From Monocercomonoides exilis (lineage: Eukaryota > Preaxostyla > Oxymonadida > Polymastigidae), in the NCBI GenBank assembly GCA_001643675.2, contig LSRY02000006.1, forward strand, positions 188,501 to 252,500: 64,000 nucleotides of DNA, given 5' to 3'. Both the position numbers and the translations under genes were made by a program. Of the stretch, positions 49,201-59,800 are shown piece by piece. The notes beneath the pieces are model-generated. The model had not been told where the DNA came from. It did no database searches and was given only the letters and a program-made list of their open reading frames with translations. How positions within the stretch are numbered: the stretch's first letter is position 1; each line of letters begins with the position of its first letter.

Positions 49201-49467
49201 ATCGTGAATGGGGAGAGGCCAGTCCTGGGCAGCGCGGGGCAATCGTCGTTCTGCTCTGTGCTTGAAAACTGCCTCAACAGCCTTTCGCAGAAGCGCCCAT
49301 CCCTCGCAACCCTCAAAAGAGAGCTCTTCCAGCATTTTCCGCCGGGAGCGATGGTCCTCACAGCCTCAGATGCCATCGATCGCACAATGGATAGCCAGCA
49401 GTCTGGCAGAGGTGCATCGAGTGAACTTGCTTGCAGCGAAAGCGAAATACTTGAAAATCGCAACTAG
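40246..49467 (+). CDS. Giant beta-helix surface receptor with TM and C-terminal pseudokinase
   Basis: Single exon, 3,073 residues. The ATG at 40246 is chosen because it gives a signal peptide (MSCLAFIICFQCFSMNA). The ectodomain (about 30-2600) is Gly/Ser/Cys/Asn-rich with GGGG/GGI turns typical of right-handed parallel beta-helices. It contains five spaced modules, each opened by a CG...C.(S/T)I or similar motif, near residues 613, 976, 1330, 1698 and 2115. One transmembrane helix (about 2626-2650, IWPIVVIVCVVFVALLL) is followed by a basic juxtamembrane segment. The cytosolic end (about 2800-3050) is kinase-like: RWKAPELL (APE), ESVAFSIGMMVWECLT (helix F) and KRPSLATLKREL are present. HRD is replaced by a LSPHIVLF context, no DFG or Gly-rich loop is visible, and an acidic Ser-rich insert occupies the activation segment, so it is probably a pseudokinase. 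Its 3' 5.5 kb lie in the giant palindrome. Confidence 0.88.
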   Translation: MSCLAFIICFQCFSMNAANNGADKKEGSNELEKEIFQNIITSNEIQSRNIFEKNAIESRFHAYSIQKEDFDVVNSKNEIKFDVENKKRRKPLRCVESAQKHWSSNNDVEESWIEGCLKMMNSSVLCVDVTIMDRTNNCVIKAEKKSCVELKGCILSIGEENSPLKLTGSCAVLVNVTLASSIQHLHSIPPLFASEQPENQFEHFGSISMCSSRFSSFMVSRPPFLSSAFIESISLSNLNFFNISTIPAKTESHSTCQCGKATSMNSCSFHSVCDVYDGGIIPSINNPLTSLTSFNTTFIGCCRTRNVEFIGTKDGKLTPGRQNETDDGQNTFIWCEWNGSKTTGTLSSTTDGMSCGGAICMYNLENGTLSVSNCSFNNCYAHYGGGGISCFSINSMKIDNNRFNECTAQNHHGGGMYIYSISLCSLINKCVFYFCEANYNGGGIYLENYHQIDTGCFEKKSKNVENICIFECDVISCSVSNINGGGMCCFHLDPQFKMSSIRFISCSAVSGGGALHFRPERMSGPIDGIYCCFLFFHECKCLDATSTGNDIEYIDYNNIFSNSGNPFHECYTTNTDDQRVCYAFNYTGSSWSYHHTEKKEWLKDGVMDKFVGVAGDNSNKWCGMNDENPCKTIGSAVDNHIPELISKIILMKGNHTSETTTIEIGTKKISVIGKGRESSSIGTGELSSAGALFRVTTGHLGLMHLGIYHNSSAGSSPSVVVVTGRSGSLSLEDVVITKSVSSVNSISSSVFVVPLSQLSMIDVEIKDMNISQSLFSEPDLSSSLFSSSSSALFLTTIASKESTLANITVKNVKLESGDGVVVTKSVAEEETFMVWNTIFEDCECERGSGGGIKVKLESATSKFQMGTTASYSGGTTAFSQCCCSGNGGGAMMWLAENSFDFEISSVSFVGCSASLGGKDVFVNGSKLVNGTITITKLNFSRNVSIYDELMGYDRNEEEMGIFPLNVFFDSFSGAAHVGMKKNGFGGYDSWFCGFDYFSCKTITKAAQNRVCSLKKKIVLDSGFELVEVVSMAGSYEWEVYCGINKTEVNVKVPSGMTSSYLIIVESKSSIKNIAFQIPYQLSSATSLIALTSLSLALTDCSVAHSSESTSSVSFGYSIVNAQSGNLKMERFVVEEGLTFNDHSAIEFCEGMTSVICSGCNISGVVKNEGDGGWMKGTVGGSGTLAVDGCNVNGCSCGGGKGGGIYVELKGNGKVVVNGTSVIDGNKAENNGGRGGRGGGMFVLMGSGGCGLTIGQNVEFSKVRENVAEYGKDVFVHCGSGVFLESKVNAQSFAFFDTSAIPSDVLKLSGSENGDESGVIPLFVYLCKMGTKVIVDWSGRNGMDHNHCGFDAFRCLTVDYCANSRLSESSNEIEVVSSSSIRDEIKISLFGVSISGRIASSSSEEGERKQVNVSDEGSATQDWLVGCSSSLAMSRLSFVVKDQLNSRRSAFIHSTSTINMTNCSVSFEGGALTDGKIGYNVINIEGGELIVDGFVMEGGVTMNEKSPISMTSGVELEILNSRVIGVEVNVAGGSGGGGCLNVGMKEGGCVNIEESNLSSICSGGSEMKGGGMMISVGSGGSLEMKNVNLSECEVPSEDSSEKKGGLGGAVFAELPEQMGSFVLEGMIFSQCNAWKGKNMFVSGWVLSKIVNKEHFKWEMSEGELGSLDELCGWERKTTGEEGYVIPLVVYLWSNWSGNGFVSKDGGGDFSGCGFSEAPCSSIDHLISLRYEPLDEGESHISIVDSGLLKHSISFSSFSSSPPASQDSESQKVVIEGTMKGTAVIISDEDENDLIGGSLISSCVSLTLENLSFSNPNPNIHHEILIESSGANICLSVVDCSFGSLNGMADAGFCVMKVNGGRVVVQGCSLDAVDKLKGFIAFSAAATMEVIVEDVNISNVGVKERSLISMFDDEQTNGMKAKRGLNRGENRHSNNEKVVIKVNGSSFTNITNGENRAGVLSVDSFARAMECVLEGCSVSSCRSEMSEEGGGMKVCLKRGESEVRVVGCSLGMCSCSGVKGRGGGVMVDALDPNEGGASGFGPVGIRMENVRFGGNEAFVGKDVFIRCESIAEQINETLFVLDLSQDALKSSNSICGSDKERDDVDLIPLITFYYGQQVFVSASGRDDRQCGAQNNPCLSIDSAVKHIQRGIVNMLLIDGEGAIGGECVIGDMNVKSLKKTRSTIHLDGKMEAVGDEGSVVVSVNESAVEKCEFLFGLSFESEHSSIVKVKNGTLGVSECWWKSVGMMALLNSTIVEVESGELEMEKCVVSCVSTSREILSVCEGSKAVIYQLRMSDIESEDGRIVDAKKAKMEAKEMSMSNITRQNRGSIVKIVDCAERVDLMNCSMRMCLGKEERGWMVSVCKCECVNVDCCEFDGEEEENEERSRNEQNEGERREEICKWNGSMVEFEKSEVEMKVTSMRNSKKGGLSVSGGNVVFEKGEFVSNNPSIGKYPSARRNILCSDSAQLNIMSLKGGDGQEKNSSLWILNDGCSLMGIVEERASPLFIPTLRSVETEEKEGVLDVVFRGTLLLPCDLSFRVVSSVGDVEQMETHEISESGFVSEEEVHGTIGLEMVRGAEASAEVRVCILFGDGHSPSATESFILKNRSETDPKGDERIVEGGKEGKSIWPIVVIVCVVFVALLLVVVIVLAVRWRKVKNEAEDLREIVNDNIRKDPKAFEMVTMEMSPEEQWRRAERDAEKRNDERIKKRVYGKQMQHSESSEHLLSESGSTEYILGRDSDKIPQWALEKVDEKEEEEETRKRTPSPSISSTSTTDSDSTFVQREDLCPTTSSMSNLVDAMACSSPHEKLIVDLRDSLFMLLHGRNKTKEMAIGTLQEREQTAAQILFWVANGALHSFDEMENPLQSLSSLSPHIVLFSEHMVICIVMHSDLLSDDDSDSSSISSSTVVTSASENDEDDDSLPSSAFEDEDDFKKECLRWKAPELLINKKMGATKESVAFSIGMMVWECLTLQVPFGDYEAEVAGQKIVNGERPVLGSAGQSSFCSVLENCLNSLSQKRPSLATLKRELFQHFPPGAMVLTASDAIDRTMDSQQSGRGASSELACSESEILENRN

Positions 49468-52400
49468 AAGCAGGGCACGATCAAAGTGGGGCTGGCTCTT
49501 CAACTGCCCATTTTTCTCGTATTTCTGTCTGCTTCAAGCACATCGCAATGCAGCATTCCTTATATTTCTTTTCTTTTCTTTTTTTGATGTTTTGTGCCAA
49601 ATGGCTTTTGTTTTTGACTTTCCTTTTTTTATTTTTCCCTGTTCCATTTGAATGTCTTCACATCACCATCCATCCTTTTCCTGTTCATAGGCTTGGAGCA
49701 ACCCTTCATTTCCCAGTGCTGCTTCTTTCCTGCCATTCCATTCCTCATGTCCTTTTGCACTTCCACAGAAAAATCCATTTAAAAAATTAATCACGGAAAT
49801 ATTGAGTCAAAGACAATATCGAAGCTTTTTGTGCAAGAGTGAGAGAGAATCAGCCTTCAAAAAGAGTTGAAGCAAACGAACAAAAGCGATTCCAGATAAA
49901 TCTTGAATGGGCCATGTGCCGTTTCTGCCCATTTCTGAATTCTTCCATTGAATTGTAACACATGCACATATACAGAGAGAGAGAAATGCATTTCTTTTCT
50001 CTCCAAAACAAAGATCGGGCAAGATTCGCATTGCCGCTCACACATCAAGCGATAGAATGAAACACTGATGAAAAACACAAAATCCTTCTGGCTTCCAAAA
50101 CCTCCAGCTTTGCTTTTCCCCTTCGTGTCATCGCAATTCTGCATCCTGCCACCAATAAATCAATAAAAATGACTCGCCTCAAGTCCGTTTTGCTGAGCGC
50201 TTCACGAAAACGCTTTTGATCCAATTTTCAGGAATGAAAATCGAAATGCCTCCTCAAATCATAAATAATAAAGATGTTTGGCAAATGTTTTTCTCTCTCT
50301 CTCTCTCTATTTCTGCTTCGCTGTTGCCTTTGCTTCTTCAGATAGAATGAAGCACTTTCAAGAGAAAATAAAAGGTTGTCTGATGTGTATTGAAATGAAT
50401 GATGCTCCATTTCATGGATTCCATCCATTTGAGCCTTTTGAGCCAAAACCCTCAGATGACCAATTGATTGGAAATGCACCAAAAAAAAAGAAAATCGAAT
50501 ATCCCTTCGACCTTGCTGCCTCGTGTCGGCTCGAGCATTCCCAGCTTCGCAAATGCCCCTTCCCATGAGCAACTCCCTTGCTTTGCTGCTTTTCACGCCT
50601 CTCCAAATCCGAAGGTCAAAAATAGATATACGACGGAATCCTCCCGTTCGTGTCCCAGACTCAAAGCATGTTCCTCCCGAGCCGTTAGCAAACAATTCGA
50701 GCAGTGCATTCAACAAGTCGGCCAAAAAAATAAAAAAATGATGATGTTTCAACTCGAATCGTGGCTTCTTCATCGCTTGTTTGGGTCGCAATTGCGGAGC
50801 ACAAAATCAATTATAGCATCTTTATTCTTGCCGTCCCTTTTTTTGCTCCAAAAATAACACCACAGCCGCTGGGCGCCTCCAGTAGTTTGCTTTTTCATCC
50901 ATTCCGTGAAACCCAGCGTTATTTGGCAATAAAGCGTCCACCACTCATTTCCTCTTTGAAACAAATAGCATGTGGCAGTTGCACGAAAAAAAACGATCAT
51001 GTCCGCGCAGCAACACTTGCATCGTCTTTTTCTTCAAATGATTTTTCTTTTTTTCTCAAGCAATCCAAAAAAAAAGATGGGTTCGACAACTGCATGTGTG
51101 GTACTGCTACCCACACTCAACAAATGCAAAATGGCCCCCCCATCCTCGACATTGGGTCACTTTCCGTTTCCTTCAGCAGGCCCAATAAAAGACATCTTCA
51201 GTTATTGTCAATTTATTCATCGTCGCATGAATGTTTCTCTGTTAATAATTCCATTCCTCTGAAAACAAAATCGCATGCACCACCGCCGCATCAAGCGCAT
51301 TTTGCATGTCTCGGCTGTGCTCGGTGAAATCTCAATTTCATTGCAAAGATTAACAGCAGCATAAATCAACCCCAGCGCAGCGTCTCTTCAGCATTTCGAC
51401 CCATTTCCAGAAGTGATGGCAACCATTGGGCAAATGTAATGAAAGACAGGCCTTAGCCTTTGCAGTTGCAAAAATACTTTTTCGATTGATCAATCTCATT
51501 AACTATTTTATTTCGGTCAAAAAAATAAAAAATATTTTCTGAGGGGACATATTTTTCTTTTTTGGAATCTAACTAATAGATTGAAGTGGTTCGGTCAATA
51601 GCGTGAAGCGTTTCCGTTGAAAACTGTTTCAAAAATTAAAAAAAAAATGAATTTTATTCATTTTTTATTGAAAAGTCATTATTTGGTGATTATTGTTGAA
51701 ATGATATTTTTGTATTTCCATTTAAAGAATTGATTGCTTCCTTCAGCTGATTATATTGATATTCCAATGTGTGGCAAATTGTTCTGTCCAAAGTTATTAA
51801 TTAAAGAGCAAACCAACGAATGCTGCAAACAATAATGGAAGTTTGCCATTGTTGTTTTCCCCATCTGGGACAAAACTTCTGGCGCAACATTCCAATTTTT
51901 ATTCAAAATTTTTGTTAAAAATATTTCGATATTCTATCAGAAAGAATCGCCCAATTGTTTCGATTTCGATGTTGAACTGAAAATGATTTATTTTATTCAG
52001 TTTTTTGGAACTGGCTCGTTATGTCTCACAACAACATGGAACAAATTGTAATGAATAAAAAAACAAAAATGACCCTGTTCACCTACGATAAACAGAGTTG
52101 TGATCTATGACTTGTTGGCACTTGAAATTTACAGAATATCCAATTTTTTTTTGCTTTCCCAGACATTTTATCAGAAATGACTTTTCGAAAATAATTTGAC
52201 ATTTATAGCAAGTGAAACACAAAAATCACCAAACGAATCTTTTTTGCTTTATGGAATGTGCTAGAAATGTTCCACATAACCATTTTTATTTCCTTCAAAA
52301 ATGTACACACACACCAATAATTATTATTCGATTGTTGAAAACACATTCCATCATTCAAAAACCAGGGAATTTTTCATATTTTTTTGAAAATTTTCTTGTG

Positions 52401-53047
52401 ATAGACTGTGATTTTGCTGAATGCCAGAAACTTCATCTGCGTGATCCTTTTTTGAGGTCAACCATTTTCTGATAAAAATAAAATAAAAACAACAGCAATT
52501 TTTTTTTGAATCCTGAAAGAAATACTTGGAGACAAACCCAAACAATGGTGAAAGCTTCAGATGTTTGTCCTTCTTAACAGTCAGGAGGGGGCTTTTTTCT
52601 CCAATTCGTTTTATTGTTGACAACTTTTCACCGAACATAACAGTATCAAAAGTGGCAGATGAAAACACAACAAGGATTTCATTCAAACACCGAAAATGTC
52701 AATGAATTCAAAATATAATTGAAATCACCAGTATAATTTTAATGTTTTGCAAATATTCGGACAATGGAAATGAAAGTGAACATCCATCTCTTGTTATTCA
52801 TCAGCAAACATGAAATCTTCACAATTTCCAAAAAAAAACATTCCTGAGTTGTTTTGTCAATGCAATTTTGGACATGTGTGTTTTTCTTTTTGAAAAGTCG
52901 CAAATGTTGTATTTTCCATTCAAAATAATTTGTTCATATGTTTATCAACAAAGAAGAAAATCCTTTTAATTTTTATGAAATACAAATAGTTCCACACTTA
53001 TCATGGAAATAACAAAAAGTTATGAAATCGAAAAATATAGGGGAAAA
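43921..53047 (+). repeat. Left arm of the giant palindrome (about 9.1 kb)
   Basis: Reverse-complement identical, apart from scattered SNPs and small indels, to 53300-62427. Mirror coordinates sum to 106337-106348 along the whole arm. The outer 200 bp (43921 to about 44130) are about 90% identical; inside that the match is nearly perfect. The arm carries the 3' part of the receptor gene plus 3.5 kb of downstream non-coding DNA. Confidence 0.97.
49468..53037. other. Non-coding inner part of the left palindrome arm
   Basis: 3.6 kb between the receptor stop and the palindrome centre. Several open frames up to 188 codons exist on both strands but have no domain, signal peptide or consistent codon usage, and their mirror copies carry frame-changing indels, so none is called. 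Local composition is less A/T-rich between about 50.2 and 51.4 kb than near the centre. Confidence 0.6.
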
Positions 53048-53316
53048 TTCTGATTTTCAAGCTATTTTAGCACAAAGCACAAAAATATTGATTAACTCAT
53101 AACTTTATTTCTCTTTCTCAGATTTAAAAATAAATTTGATGGTGATATCCGTAAACAGGCATAGTAGAAATCAAAAACATAGAGTTTTCCAACATTTCAC
53201 GAATGTCAAAAAAATAAAATTATTATTATTGCGTTTTTTGATCTCAAAAAGTCAATGAAATATGAATAATTTTTCTATAAAAAAGCTTGAAGTTGCATAT
53301 TTTCCCCAATATTTTT
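53038..53316 (+). repeat. Element B, copy 3, at the centre of the giant palindrome
   Basis: A 279-bp unit with terminal inverted repeats ATAGGGGAAAATTCTG / ATTGGGGAAAATATGC (second read on the minus strand), each followed by TTCAAGCT. It aligns by eye with 12665-12946 end to end, in the same orientation. Its interior (about 53048-53299) is the only unpaired part of the palindrome. On both sides at about 52887 and 53465 lies CTTTTTGAAAAGTCGCAAAT, the same terminus as element A. Confidence 0.7.
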
Positions 53317-56300
53317 CGATTTCAAAACTTTTTGTTATTTCCATGATAAGTGTGGAACTATTTGTATTTCATAAAAATTAAAAGGATTTTCTTCTTTGTT
53401 GATAAACATATGAACAAATTATTTTGAATGGAAAATACAACATTTGCGACTTTTCAAAAAGAAAAACACACATGTCCAAAATTGCATTGACAAAACAACT
53501 CAGGAATGTTTTTTTTTGGAAATTGTGAAGATTTCATGTTTGCTGATGAATAACAAGAGATGGATGTTCACTTTCATTTCCATTGTCCGAATATTTGCAA
53601 AACATTAAAATTATACTGGTGATTTCAATTATATTTTGAATTCATTGACATTTTCGGTGTTTGAATGAAATCCTTGTTGTGTTTTCATCTGCCACTTTTG
53701 ATACTGTTATGTTCGGTGAAAAGTTGTCAACAATAAAACGAATTGGAGAAAAAAGCCCCCTCCTGACTGTTAAGAAGGACAAACATCTGAAGCTTTCACC
53801 ATTGTTTGGGTTTGTCTCCAAGTATTTCTTTCAGGATTCAAAAAAAAATTGCTGTTGTTTTTATTTTATTTTTATCAGAAAATGGTTGACCTCAAAAAAG
53901 GATCACGCAGATGAAGTTTCTGGCATTCAGCAAAATCACAGTCTATCACAAGAAAATTTTCAAAAAAATATGAAAAATTCCCTGGTTTTTGAATGATGGA
54001 ATGTGTTTTCAACAATCGAATAATAATTATTGGTGTGTGTGTACATTTTTGAAGGAAATAAAAATGGTTATGTGGAACATTTCTAGCACATTCCATAAAG
54101 CAAAAAAGATTCGTTTGGTGATTTTTGTGTTTCACTTGCTATAAATGTCAAATTATTTTCGAAAAGTCATTTCTGATAAAATGTCTGGGAAAGCAAAAAA
54201 AATTGGATATTCTGTAAATTTCAAGTGCCAACAAGTCATAGATCACAACTCTGTTTATCGTAGGTGAACAGGGTCATTTTTGTTTTTTATTCATTACAAT
54301 TTGTTCCATGTTGTTGTGAGACATAACGAGCCAGTTCCAAAAAACTGAATAAAATAAATCATTTTCAGTTCAACATCGAAATCGAAACAATTGGGCGATT
54401 CTTTCTGATAGAATATCGAAATATTTTTAACAAAAATTTTGAATAAAAATTGGAATGTTGCGCCAGAAGTTTTGTCCCAGATGGGGAAAACAACAATGGC
54501 AAACTTCCATTATTGTTTGCAGCATTCGTTGGTTTGCTCTTTAATTAATAACTTTGGACAGAACAATTTGCCACACATTGGAATATCAATATAATCAGCT
54601 GAAGGAAGCAATCAATTCTTTAAATGGAAATACAAAAATATCATTTCAACAATAATCACCAAATAATGACTTTTCAATAAAAAATGAATAAAATTCATTT
54701 TTTTTTTAATTTTTGAAACAGTTTTCAACGGAAACGCTTCACGCTATTGACCGAACCACTTCAATCTATTAGTTAGATTCCAAAAAGAAAAATATGTCCC
54801 CTCAGAAAATATTTTTTATTTTTTTGACCGAAATAAAATAGTTAATGAGATTGATCAATCGAAAAAGTATTTTTGCAACTGCAAAGGCTAAGGCCTGTCT
54901 TTCATTACATTTGCCCAATGGTTGCCATCACTTCTGGAAATGGGTCGAAATGCTGAAGAGACGCTGCGCTGGGGTTGATTTATGCTGCTGTTAATCTTTG
55001 CAATGAAATTGAGATTTCACCGAGCACAGCCGAGACATGCAAAATGCGCTTGATGCGGCGGTGGTGCATGCGATTTTGTTTTCAGAGGAATGGAATTATT
55101 AACAGAGAAACATTCATGCGACGATGAATAAATTGACAATAACTGAAGATGTCTTTTATTGGGCCTGCTGAAGGAAACGGAAAGTGACCCAATGTCGAGG
55201 ATGGGGGGGCCATTTTGCATTTGTTGAGTGTGGGTAGCAGTACCACACATGCAGTTGTCGAACCCATCTTTTTTGGATTGCTTGAGAAAAAAAGAAAAAA
55301 TCATTTGAAGAAAAAGACGATGCAAGTGTTGCTGCGCGGACATGATCGTTTTTTTCGTGCAACTGCCACATGCTATTTGTTTCAAAGAGGAAATGAGTGG
55401 TGGACGCTTTATTGCCAAATAACGCTGGGTTTCACGGAATGGATGAAAAAGCAAACTACTGGAGGCGCCCAGCGGCTGTGGTGTTATTTTTGGAGCAAAA
55501 AAGGGACGGCAAGAATAAAGATGCTATAATTGATTTTGTGCTCCGCAATTGCGACCCAAACAAGCGATGAAGAAGCCACGATTCGAGTTGAAACATCATC
55601 ATTTTTTATTTTTTTGGCCGACTTGTTGAATGCACTGCTCGAATTGTTTGCTAACGGCTCGGGAGGAACATGCTTTGAGTCTGGGACACGAACGGGAGGA
55701 TTCCGTCGTATATCTATTTTTGACCTTCGGATTTGGAGAGGCGTGAAAAGCAGCAAAGCAAGGGAGTTGCTCATGGAAGGGGCATTTGCGAAGCTGGGAA
55801 TGCTCGAGCCGACACGAGGCAGCAAGGTCGAAGGGATATTCGATTTTCTTTTTTTTTGGTGCATTTCCAATCAATTGGTCATCTGAGGGTTTTGGCTCAA
55901 AAGGCTCAAATGGATGGAATCCATGAAATGGAGCATCATTCATTTCAATACACATCAGACAACCTTTTATTTTCTCTTGAAAGTGCTTCATTCTATCTGA
56001 AGAAGCAAAGGCAACAGCGAAGCAGAAATAGAGAGAGAGAGAGAGAAAAACATTTGCCAAACATCTTTATTATTTATGATTTGAGGAGGCATTTCGATTT
56101 TCATTCCTGAAAATTGGATCAAAAGCGTTTTCGTGAAGCGCTCAGCAAAACGGACTTGAGGCGAGTCATTTTTATTGATTTATTGGTGGCAGGATGCAGA
56201 ATTGCGATGACACGAAGGGGAAAAGCAAAGCTGGAGGTTTTGGAAGCCAGAAGGATTTTGTGTTTTTCATCAGTGTTTCATTCTATCGCTTGATGTGTGA

Positions 56301-56872
56301 GCGGCAATGCGAATCTTGCCCGATCTTTGTTTTGGAGAGAAAAGAAATGCATTTCTCTCTCTCTGTATATGTGCATGTGTTACAATTCAATGGAAGAATT
56401 CAGAAATGGGCAGAAACGGCACATGGCCCATTCAAGATTTATCTGGAATCGCTTTTGTTCGTTTGCTTCAACTCTTTTGAAGGCTGATTCTCTCTCACTC
56501 TTGCACAAAAAGCTTCGATATTGTCTTTGACTCAATATTTCCGTGATTAATTTTTTAAATGGATTTTTCTGTGGAAGTGCAAAAGGACATGAGGAATGGA
56601 ATGGCAGGAAAGAAGCAGCACTGGGAAATGAAGGGTTGCTCCAAGCCTATGAACAGGAAAAGGATGGATGGTGATGTGAAGACATTCAAATGGAACAGGG
56701 AAAAATAAAAAAAGGAAAGTCAAAAACAAAAGCCATTTGGCACAAAAACATCAAAAAAAGAAAAAGAAAAAGAAATATAAGGAATGCTGCATTGCGATGT
56801 GCTTGAAGCAGACAGAAATACGAGAAAAATGGGCAGTTGAAGAGCCAGCCCCACTTTGATCGTGCCCTGCTT
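53317..56872. other. Non-coding inner part of the right palindrome arm
   Basis: Mirror image of 49468-53037; no gene is called for the same reasons. Confidence 0.6.
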
Positions 56873-59800
56873 CTAGTTGCGATTTTCAAGTATTTCGCTT
56901 TCGCTGCAAGCAAGTTCACTCGATGCACCTCTGCCAGACTGCTGGCTATCCATTGTGCGATCGATGGCATCTGAGGCTGTGAGGACCATCGCTCCCGGCG
57001 GAAAATGCTGGAAGAGCTCTCTTTTGAGGGTTGCGAGGGATGGGCGCTTCTGCGAAAGGCTGTTGAGGCAGTTTTCAAGCACAGAGCAGAACGACGATTG
57101 CCCCGCGCTGCCCAGGACTGGCCTCTCCCCATTCACGATCTTCTGCCCTGCCACCTCTGCCTCATAATCACCAAACGGAACCTGGAGCGTCAGACACTCC
57201 CACACCATCATCCCGATCGAGAATGCCACCGACTCCTTGGTTGCACCCATCTTCTTGTTGATCAGCAACTCAGGCGCCTTCCACCTCAAACACTCTTTTT
57301 TGAAGTCATCCTCATCCTCAAAGGCAGACGAGGGCAGGGAGTCATCATCTTCGTCATTCTCACTTGCGGACGTCACAACAGTTGACGAAGAGATGGATGA
57401 TGAATCTGAGTCATCATCAGACAATAAATCGGAGTGCATCACGATGCAGATGACCATGTGCTCAGAGAACAACACAATGTGAGGACTCAAACTGGATAAT
57501 GATTGGAGAGGATTTTCCATCTCGTCAAATGAGTGAAGTGCTCCATTTGCCACCCAGAACAGGATCTGAGCAGCTGTCTGCTCCCTTTCCTGCAGAGTGC
57601 CAATCGCCATCTCTTTTGTCTTATTCCTTCCATGGAGCAACATGAACAGCGAATCCCTCAGATCCACAATCAATTTCTCATGTGGAGATGAACAGGCCAT
57701 TGCATCCACCAAGTTCGACATTGATGAGGTGGTTGGGCAAAGATCCTCTCTCTGAACAAAAGTCGAATCAGAATCAGTTGTTGAAGTGGATGAAATCGAT
57801 GGAGAAGGAGTTCGCTTTCTCGTCTCTTCTTCCTCTTCCTTCTCATCAACCTTCTCCAGTGCCCATTGAGGGATCTTGTCTGAATCTCTGCCCAAAATGT
57901 ATTCAGTCGATCCACTCTCGGATAGAAGATGCTCTGAAGACTCAGAATGCTGCATCTGCTTCCCATACACCCTCTTCTTTATCCTCTCATCATTCCTCTT
58001 CTCTGCGTCTCTCTCAGCTCTTCTCCACTGCTCCTCAGGCGACATCTCCATTGTCACCATCTCAAATGCCTTCGGATCCTTTCTGATGTTATCATTCACA
58101 ATCTCTCTCAGATCTTCTGCTTCATTCTTAACCTTTCTCCAGCGTACAGCCAGAACAATAACAACAACAAGCAGAAGCGCAACAAATACAACACATACAA
58201 TCACAACGATTGGCCAAATCGATTTCCCTTCTTTTCCTCCTTCAACAATCCTTTCATCTCCCTTTGGATCAGTCTCGCTCCTGTTCTTCAGGATGAACGA
58301 CTCCGTTGCCGAGGGAGAATGGCCATCTCCAAACAAGATGCACACCCTCACTTCTGCACTCGCCTCTGCTCCCCTCACCATCTCCAACCCAATTGTGCCA
58401 TGCACTTCCTCTTCACTCACAAACCCAGACTCACTTATCTCGTGTGTCTCCATCTGCTCCACATCCCCCACCGACGAAACAACCCGAAACGACAGGTCGC
58501 ATGGCAGAAGAAGTGTGCCCCTGAACACAACATCCAGCACCCCTTCCTTCTCCTCTGTCTCCACCGATCGGAGTGTGGGGATGAACAATGGCGATGCTCG
58601 CTCCTCAACAATCCCCATCAAACTGCATCCATCATTCAGAATCCAAAGGGAGGAATTCTTCTCTTGCCCATCTCCTCCCTTCAAGCTCATGATATTCAGC
58701 TGAGCAGAATCCGAGCACAATATGTTTCTCCGAGCTGAGGGATATTTTCCAATCGATGGATTGTTGCTCACAAACTCTCCTTTCTCAAACACCACATTCC
58801 CTCCACTCACTGACAATCCCCCTTTCTTGCTGTTTCTCATCGAAGTCACTTTCATCTCCACTTCACTCTTCTCAAATTCAACCATTGACCCATTCCACTT
58901 GCATATCTCCTCTCTTCTTTCTCCTTCATTCTGCTCATTTCTTGATCTCTCTTCATTCTCTTCCTCTTCTCCATCAAACTCACAACAATCAACATTCACA
59001 CACTCACACTTGCACACACTCACCATCCATCCTCTCTCCTCTTTCCCCAAACACATCCTCATCGAGCAATTCATCAAATCCACTCTTTCTGCACAATCAA
59101 CGATCTTCACAATGCTCCCTCTGTTCTGTCTGGTGATATTGCTCATCGACATCTCCTTCGCCTCCATCTTTGCTTTCTTCGCATCAACAATCCTTCCATC
59201 CTCGCTCTCGATATCGCTCATCCTCAGCTGATATATCACAGCCTTGCTCCCTTCACAGACTGACAATATCTCTCGTGAAGTGGAAACACAGCTGACAACA
59301 CATTTCTCCATCTCCAGCTCTCCACTCTCCACTTCCACAATTGTGCTGTTCAAAAGTGCCATCATTCCAACACTCTTCCACCAACACTCGCTCACCCCCA
59401 ATGTTCCATTCTTCACTTTCACAATGGATGAATGCTCTGATTCAAAGCTCAACCCAAACAAGAATTCACATTTCTCCACAGCACTCTCATTCACAGACAC
59501 AACCACACTCCCTTCATCCCCCACAGCCTCCATCTTTCCATCAAGATGGATTGTCGATCGAGTCTTCTTCAGACTCTTCACATTCATATCCCCAATCACA
59601 CACTCTCCCCCAATCGCCCCTTCTCCATCAATCAGAAGCATATTTACAATGCCTCTTTGAATGTGCTTCACAGCACTGTCAATGCTCAGGCAAGGATTGT
59701 TCTGTGCCCCACATTGTCTGTCATCTCTTCCACTTGCAGAGACAAACACCTGCTGGCCATAATAGAATGTGATCAGAGGGATCAGATCAACATCATCCCT

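Noticed and set aside
50228-51327. Open frames of up to 188 codons on both strands in the palindrome arms (and mirror copies at 55017-56110)
   Set aside because: No domain or signal, overlapping on opposite strands, and the mirror copies differ by frame-changing indels; likely chance frames.
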